DNA from: QZLE01 sp033852135
GTDB lineage: Bacteria > Pseudomonadota > Gammaproteobacteria > QZLD01
Reading direction: 5' to 3'
Length of the DNA stretch: 64,000 bases
Assembly: GCA_033852135.1 (NCBI GenBank)
Contig: JAWSVB010000030.1
Span: 1-64,000 of the forward strand
Part shown: positions 61,433 to 64,000 of the stretch, piece by piece
How the letters are laid out: each line of letters begins with the position of its first letter
Numbering within the stretch: the first letter of the stretch is position 1
Notes under the pieces: generated by a model
The model's database searches: none
Told to the model about the DNA's origin: nothing
The model's input: only the letters and a program-made list of their open reading frames with translations
Position numbers and translations under genes: made by a program

Positions 61433-62341
61433 TTACTGTTCTTTGCCTTCAGAAGTGCCTTCAGAAGCAGCACCCTCAGAAATATCTTCAGGAGCTTCAT
61501 CATCAACATTATCAGCAATAATATCTAGTTCAGGCTCAAGTTTTGAGGCTCCAGCGTCTGCTTTCTTCTGTAAACGTTTTTTTCTCACTTCCATAATGGT
61601 CCATATTGGGCCAGAAAAACCGTAACCAATGAAAACAACTAAAACTACGACAACAGGAATTAAGTAGATACCAGCAAGAATTAAAACAATGGCAACAATA
61701 TTTATAAATGAAACTTTTTTGTACTTATCGATATCTTTAAAGCTGTAATATCTAACATTACTAACCATCAATATACCTGTAGCAACAACAGCAAATAAGC
61801 AGGCAGAAGAAATTAAGGTTTGTGGCAAGACTTGCTTTAACCCATAGTGCTCACCTGCTAATACTATACCCATAAGAATTGCTGCCGCTGCAGGGCTGGC
61901 TAAGCCTTGAAAATATTTTTTATCAATCACTCCAACCTGAGTATTAAAGCGGGCTAATCGCAATGCTGCACAAGCTGTATAAATAAAGGCACCTAACCAA
62001 GCAACCTTACCTAAAATTGGGCCATGATTTATAAACTCTTTTAATGCCCAATGGTACATAACTAGGGATGGAGCTACGCCGAAAGAGATCATGTCAGATA
62101 AGCTATCATATTGAACCCCAAAATCACTTTGGGTATTTGTCATACGAGCAACTCTGCCATCTAATCCGTCAAAAATCATCGCAAGAAAAATAGCTATTAC
62201 AGCAGATTTGTAATTTCCATTTGTAGCCGCTCCAATTGCATAAAAGCCACCAAACAACGCTGCGGTTGTAATAGTATTAGGCAATAGGTAGATTCCTCTA
62301 CGGCGTTTCTTTTTTGTTTTTTCTTCCATTAAATTTTCCAT
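61433..62341 (-). CDS. pssA: CDP-diacylglycerol-serine O-phosphatidyltransferase PssA
   Basis: Inner-membrane enzyme making phosphatidylserine, precursor of phosphatidylethanolamine. The CDP-alcohol phosphotransferase motif is complete (DGLDGRVARMTNTQSDFG, then D-S-L-S-D), with about seven transmembrane helices. The N-terminus is basic (KTKKKRRRG) and an acidic, Glu/Ala-rich tail of about 40 residues (EDISEGAASEGTSEGKE) follows the membrane core. Start could instead be the Met four codons in. It belongs to the pssA type found in pseudomonads, not the peripheral E. coli type. Confidence 0.95.
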   Translation of the reverse strand: MENLMEEKTKKKRRRGIYLLPNTITTAALFGGFYAIGAATNGNYKSAVIAIFLAMIFDGLDGRVARMTNTQSDFGVQYDSLSDMISFGVAPSLVMYHWALKEFINHGPILGKVAWLGAFIYTACAALRLARFNTQVGVIDKKYFQGLASPAAAAILMGIVLAGEHYGLKQVLPQTLISSACLFAVVATGILMVSNVRYYSFKDIDKYKKVSFINIVAIVLILAGIYLIPVVVVLVVFIGYGFSGPIWTIMEVRKKRLQKKADAGASKLEPELDIIADNVDDEAPEDISEGAASEGTSEGKEQ

Positions 62342-62382
62342 CTCGATAATCCAGTTTATTTTCCATCTTATAATGGTTAAAG

Positions 62383-62859
62383 CTACGTAACTGTAGCATC
62401 AATATCAGAAACAAATTCAAACTTATGCCCTTCTTGCAGGCAATATTGCAACCATTTGTTTAGAAACTTATTAAGTTCCCACCGTTTTTCCAACTTTAAA
62501 TCAGTACGCTGCCTACAATTTAATTCAATTCTAAATTTTTCAATAACATCATCAACAGATACTTCTGCCATACGTGCATCATGATATATATTTACTACCA
62601 AACCAGGGTCATCATAGGCTTCTTCGCCATCTTCAAAACGATGAGTTAGAAAGATTGTGGTAGTAAACTTATGCCTATTTACCACTTTAAGTAACAGAGG
62701 AACACCACCATGCACAATAGACATCAACCCTACATCAATATCTTCAATATTTGGTATCAATCTCCTAACTTTAATGTAGCTATCTTCATATAGCTCCATC
62801 AAACTTGCAAAGGTTCTTGGCTCAACAGTCGTAAATTTATTTTTTAAATGATCAAACAT
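62383..62859 (-). CDS. DUF1249 (YqiB-like) protein
   Basis: 158 residues. FASLMELYEDSYIKVRRLIP at the start, HKFTTTIFLTHRFEDG in the middle and VVNIYHDARMAEV near the end are the DUF1249 family signature. These proteins in E. coli lie beside nudF and cpdA and have no known function; neither is nearby here. It lies 41 bases upstream of pssA on the same strand and could be cotranscribed with it. Confidence 0.9.
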   Translation of the reverse strand: MFDHLKNKFTTVEPRTFASLMELYEDSYIKVRRLIPNIEDIDVGLMSIVHGGVPLLLKVVNRHKFTTTIFLTHRFEDGEEAYDDPGLVVNIYHDARMAEVSVDDVIEKFRIELNCRQRTDLKLEKRWELNKFLNKWLQYCLQEGHKFEFVSDIDATVT

Positions 62860-62890
62860 AATAGTTAAAAATGTTAACAGATACAGCCGC

Positions 62891-63784
62891 TCATTTCTTT
62901 AATAAATCACCAGAAAAGGGGTGATTTCCTCTACAAACAAGATCTCCAATACTATTTCCTAGCTTATCAGCAACTAAAGAACACTTAGAAATCAGCAAGA
63001 AGAAAATTTCCTTATCCTTTACTTCGCAAAGTGTTTCAAAATTCCCCTGCCCTTTTGATATGACTATATCTGCATTTAAGTAAACAGCATTAAATTCTTC
63101 AGATGTATACTTTAAGCATGTTCCAGGTGAGCAATCCCCATTCGAGATAACTCTATAATGATCTGTTAAACCGATATATTCAGCATCTTCCATAGTCGCA
63201 TCATTCAGGATAGGGGCACCTCTTACCGCAATTGTAATTTTGTCCTTATCAAGAATATTATTGTTAACGAGTGTATCTAGGAAAATTTTATCGAATACAA
63301 TTTCACCGGCATTATCCGCTAAATACAAAATTTGTTTTGCCGTTTTAATTTTTGATATCAGTTGATTTGAATCATCAATTGAAATACTTTTCGATAAAGC
63401 TGTCGATATAACAGTCTGATAGTCCATTCCGTGATCAGTTCCAAGATCAATAACGTTACCAGAAATAGCTAACTTTAGGGCTGATATAACTTTATCATCA
63501 GAAGATTCAATAGTTCGCAAAAATGAATCAAGGTTGGCAATAACCTTATCATTATCTTTTTTCTTCTCTTGGATATATAAATCTGTCGATACAAGTTCTG
63601 TTTTTAAGTATGAATGCACAGCTCTAGCAATTTCGGGCGCACTTATATCAAAATCTACATTTGATAAATAATCTAAAAACCAACGAACCAGCCTATCTTT
63701 TTTCTCTTGCTCAATATCCTGCTTGTCTACGATATAGCAATAACTTGATAGCACGCATTCAAGACATTTATATTCAATTCTCAA
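62891..63784 (-). CDS. DUF89/ARMT1-like metal-dependent phosphatase
   Basis: 297 residues. N-terminal CLECVLSSYC is the Cys pair motif of bacterial and archaeal DUF89 proteins. YLADNAGEIVFDKIF holds the metal-binding Asp-Asn pair, followed by IAVRGAPILNDATMEDA and VISKGQGNFETL. The family includes damage-control phosphatases that remove aberrant sugar or cofactor phosphates and the human protein ARMT1. The real substrate here is unknown. It lies 32 bases upstream of the DUF1249 gene on the same strand. Confidence 0.9.
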   Translation of the reverse strand: MRIEYKCLECVLSSYCYIVDKQDIEQEKKDRLVRWFLDYLSNVDFDISAPEIARAVHSYLKTELVSTDLYIQEKKKDNDKVIANLDSFLRTIESSDDKVISALKLAISGNVIDLGTDHGMDYQTVISTALSKSISIDDSNQLISKIKTAKQILYLADNAGEIVFDKIFLDTLVNNNILDKDKITIAVRGAPILNDATMEDAEYIGLTDHYRVISNGDCSPGTCLKYTSEEFNAVYLNADIVISKGQGNFETLCEVKDKEIFFLLISKCSLVADKLGNSIGDLVCRGNHPFSGDLLKK

Positions 63785-63899
63785 TTCTATTCACCCTATA
63801 GCTGTGATACGCTCTATTTTACTTGATTTACGAAGTCATTTGCATTTGTCTACTGACGATCAAGAACAACTCTACCCTCTTAAAAAATATTTGGACTTT

Positions 63900-64000
63900 A
63901 TGAAAAATAATAAGCTCCTGCTTGGGGCGCTTTACCTGGTTATTGCATTTTTCCTGTTTTCTAGCATGGGAGTGATGCTTAAAATTGCTTCAAAAAACCT
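63900..64000 (+). CDS. Probable DMT-family transporter, N-terminal fragment (partial)
   Basis: Only about 33 codons are inside the window. After a basic start (MKNNK) comes a hydrophobic helix (LLLGALYLVIAFFLFSSMGV) and then MLKIASKN, the usual start of an EamA/DMT family drug-metabolite transporter: a first transmembrane helix whose end carries MGVMLKIAS. The frame is also open upstream to a GTG at 63804, but the ATG preceded by TTTGGA fits the family better. The product beyond the edge cannot be checked. Confidence 0.6.
   Translation, partial: MKNNKLLLGALYLVIAFFLFSSMGVMLKIASKN

Noticed and set aside
63804..63899. Upstream in-frame extension of the right-edge gene from a GTG
   Set aside because: The frame is open but no ribosome-binding sequence precedes the GTG, and transporter homology begins at the ATG. 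Only a window extension could settle it.
1..64000. tRNA and rRNA genes
   Set aside because: Apart from the tRNA-like end of tmRNA I saw no T-loop plus acceptor-stem pattern in the gaps. This was by eye and a covariance search could still find one.

Overview
The window is AT-rich chromosomal DNA (judged by eye, not counted) from a gammaproteobacterium. The evidence is a set of gene types and pairings usual in that class: nudJ-mnmA-hflD, ratA-rnfH beside smpB and a one-piece tmRNA, djlA, bamE, a LolCDE lipoprotein exporter, hom-thrC-recJ, ubiG followed by a MupP-like phosphatase, pssA followed by leuA, and a methylthioinosine phosphorylase beside hpt. No ribosomal genes, phage genes, transposase or CRISPR array are visible, and I do not place the organism below class. 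PEP-CTERM sorting, many secreted or lipid-anchored proteins and an Rh-type ammonium channel suggest a free-living, probably aquatic bacterium; that is inference.

Layout. 1-4.8 kb: end of a non-ribosomal peptide synthetase (NRPS) locus, with two proteins joined by a 4-base stop/start overlap and a TubC-type docking domain; the complete module carries the serine selectivity code of EntF. 5-11.3 kb: ilvH-ilvC, a DUF4124 protein, proS, a lytic transglycosylase, trmH, a candidate small RNA with C-rich loops and a HAMP-like membrane protein. 11.3-13 kb: a regulator joining an XRE helix-turn-helix, a LuxR autoinducer-binding-like domain and a LuxR helix-turn-helix, divergent from a secreted protein with a palindrome between them. 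13-21.5 kb: small regulators and envelope proteins, djlA, yceH, bamE, rnfH-ratA, smpB and ssrA. 21.6-28.7 kb: the most accessory-looking stretch, with a membrane-anchored ClpP-like protein, a PEP-CTERM protein, a glycine-rich outer-membrane barrel candidate and a 1052-residue secreted protein holding fourteen exact-length 48-bp repeats.

28.7-44 kb: selO, an Rh-type ammonium channel with four TGCACCA-like half-sites upstream, small envelope proteins, recJ/thrC/hom, lolD with two lolC/E paralogues, and aguA-aguB for putrescine synthesis. 44.0-44.8 kb: an 813-base gene-free AT-rich stretch with four close-packed DnaA-box-like sequences and an IHF-consensus match, a candidate replication origin or DnaA-binding locus. 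44.8-64 kb: DUF2799 lipoprotein, TraB/GumN and AIM24-type proteins, nudJ-mnmA-hflD, acnB, a secreted Cache protein, a purine-salvage pair (MTIP and hpt), DUF4846, dsbC, ubiG with a MupP-like gene, rimI, a family-4-type uracil-DNA glycosylase with a degenerate active-site motif, leuA, pssA, DUF1249, DUF89 and the start of a probable DMT transporter.

Themes: branched-chain and aspartate-family amino acid synthesis (ilvH, ilvC, leuA, hom, thrC), polyamine synthesis (aguAB) with recycling of its methylthio by-product (MTIP to hypoxanthine, then Hpt to IMP), envelope assembly (LolCDE, BamE, DsbC, PssA) and ribosome rescue (ssrA, smpB). The observations I rate most worth checking are the DnaA-box cluster, the XRE-LuxR regulator with its divergent palindrome, the small RNA, the Rh channel with its upstream sites, and the 21.6-28.7 kb surface-protein block.
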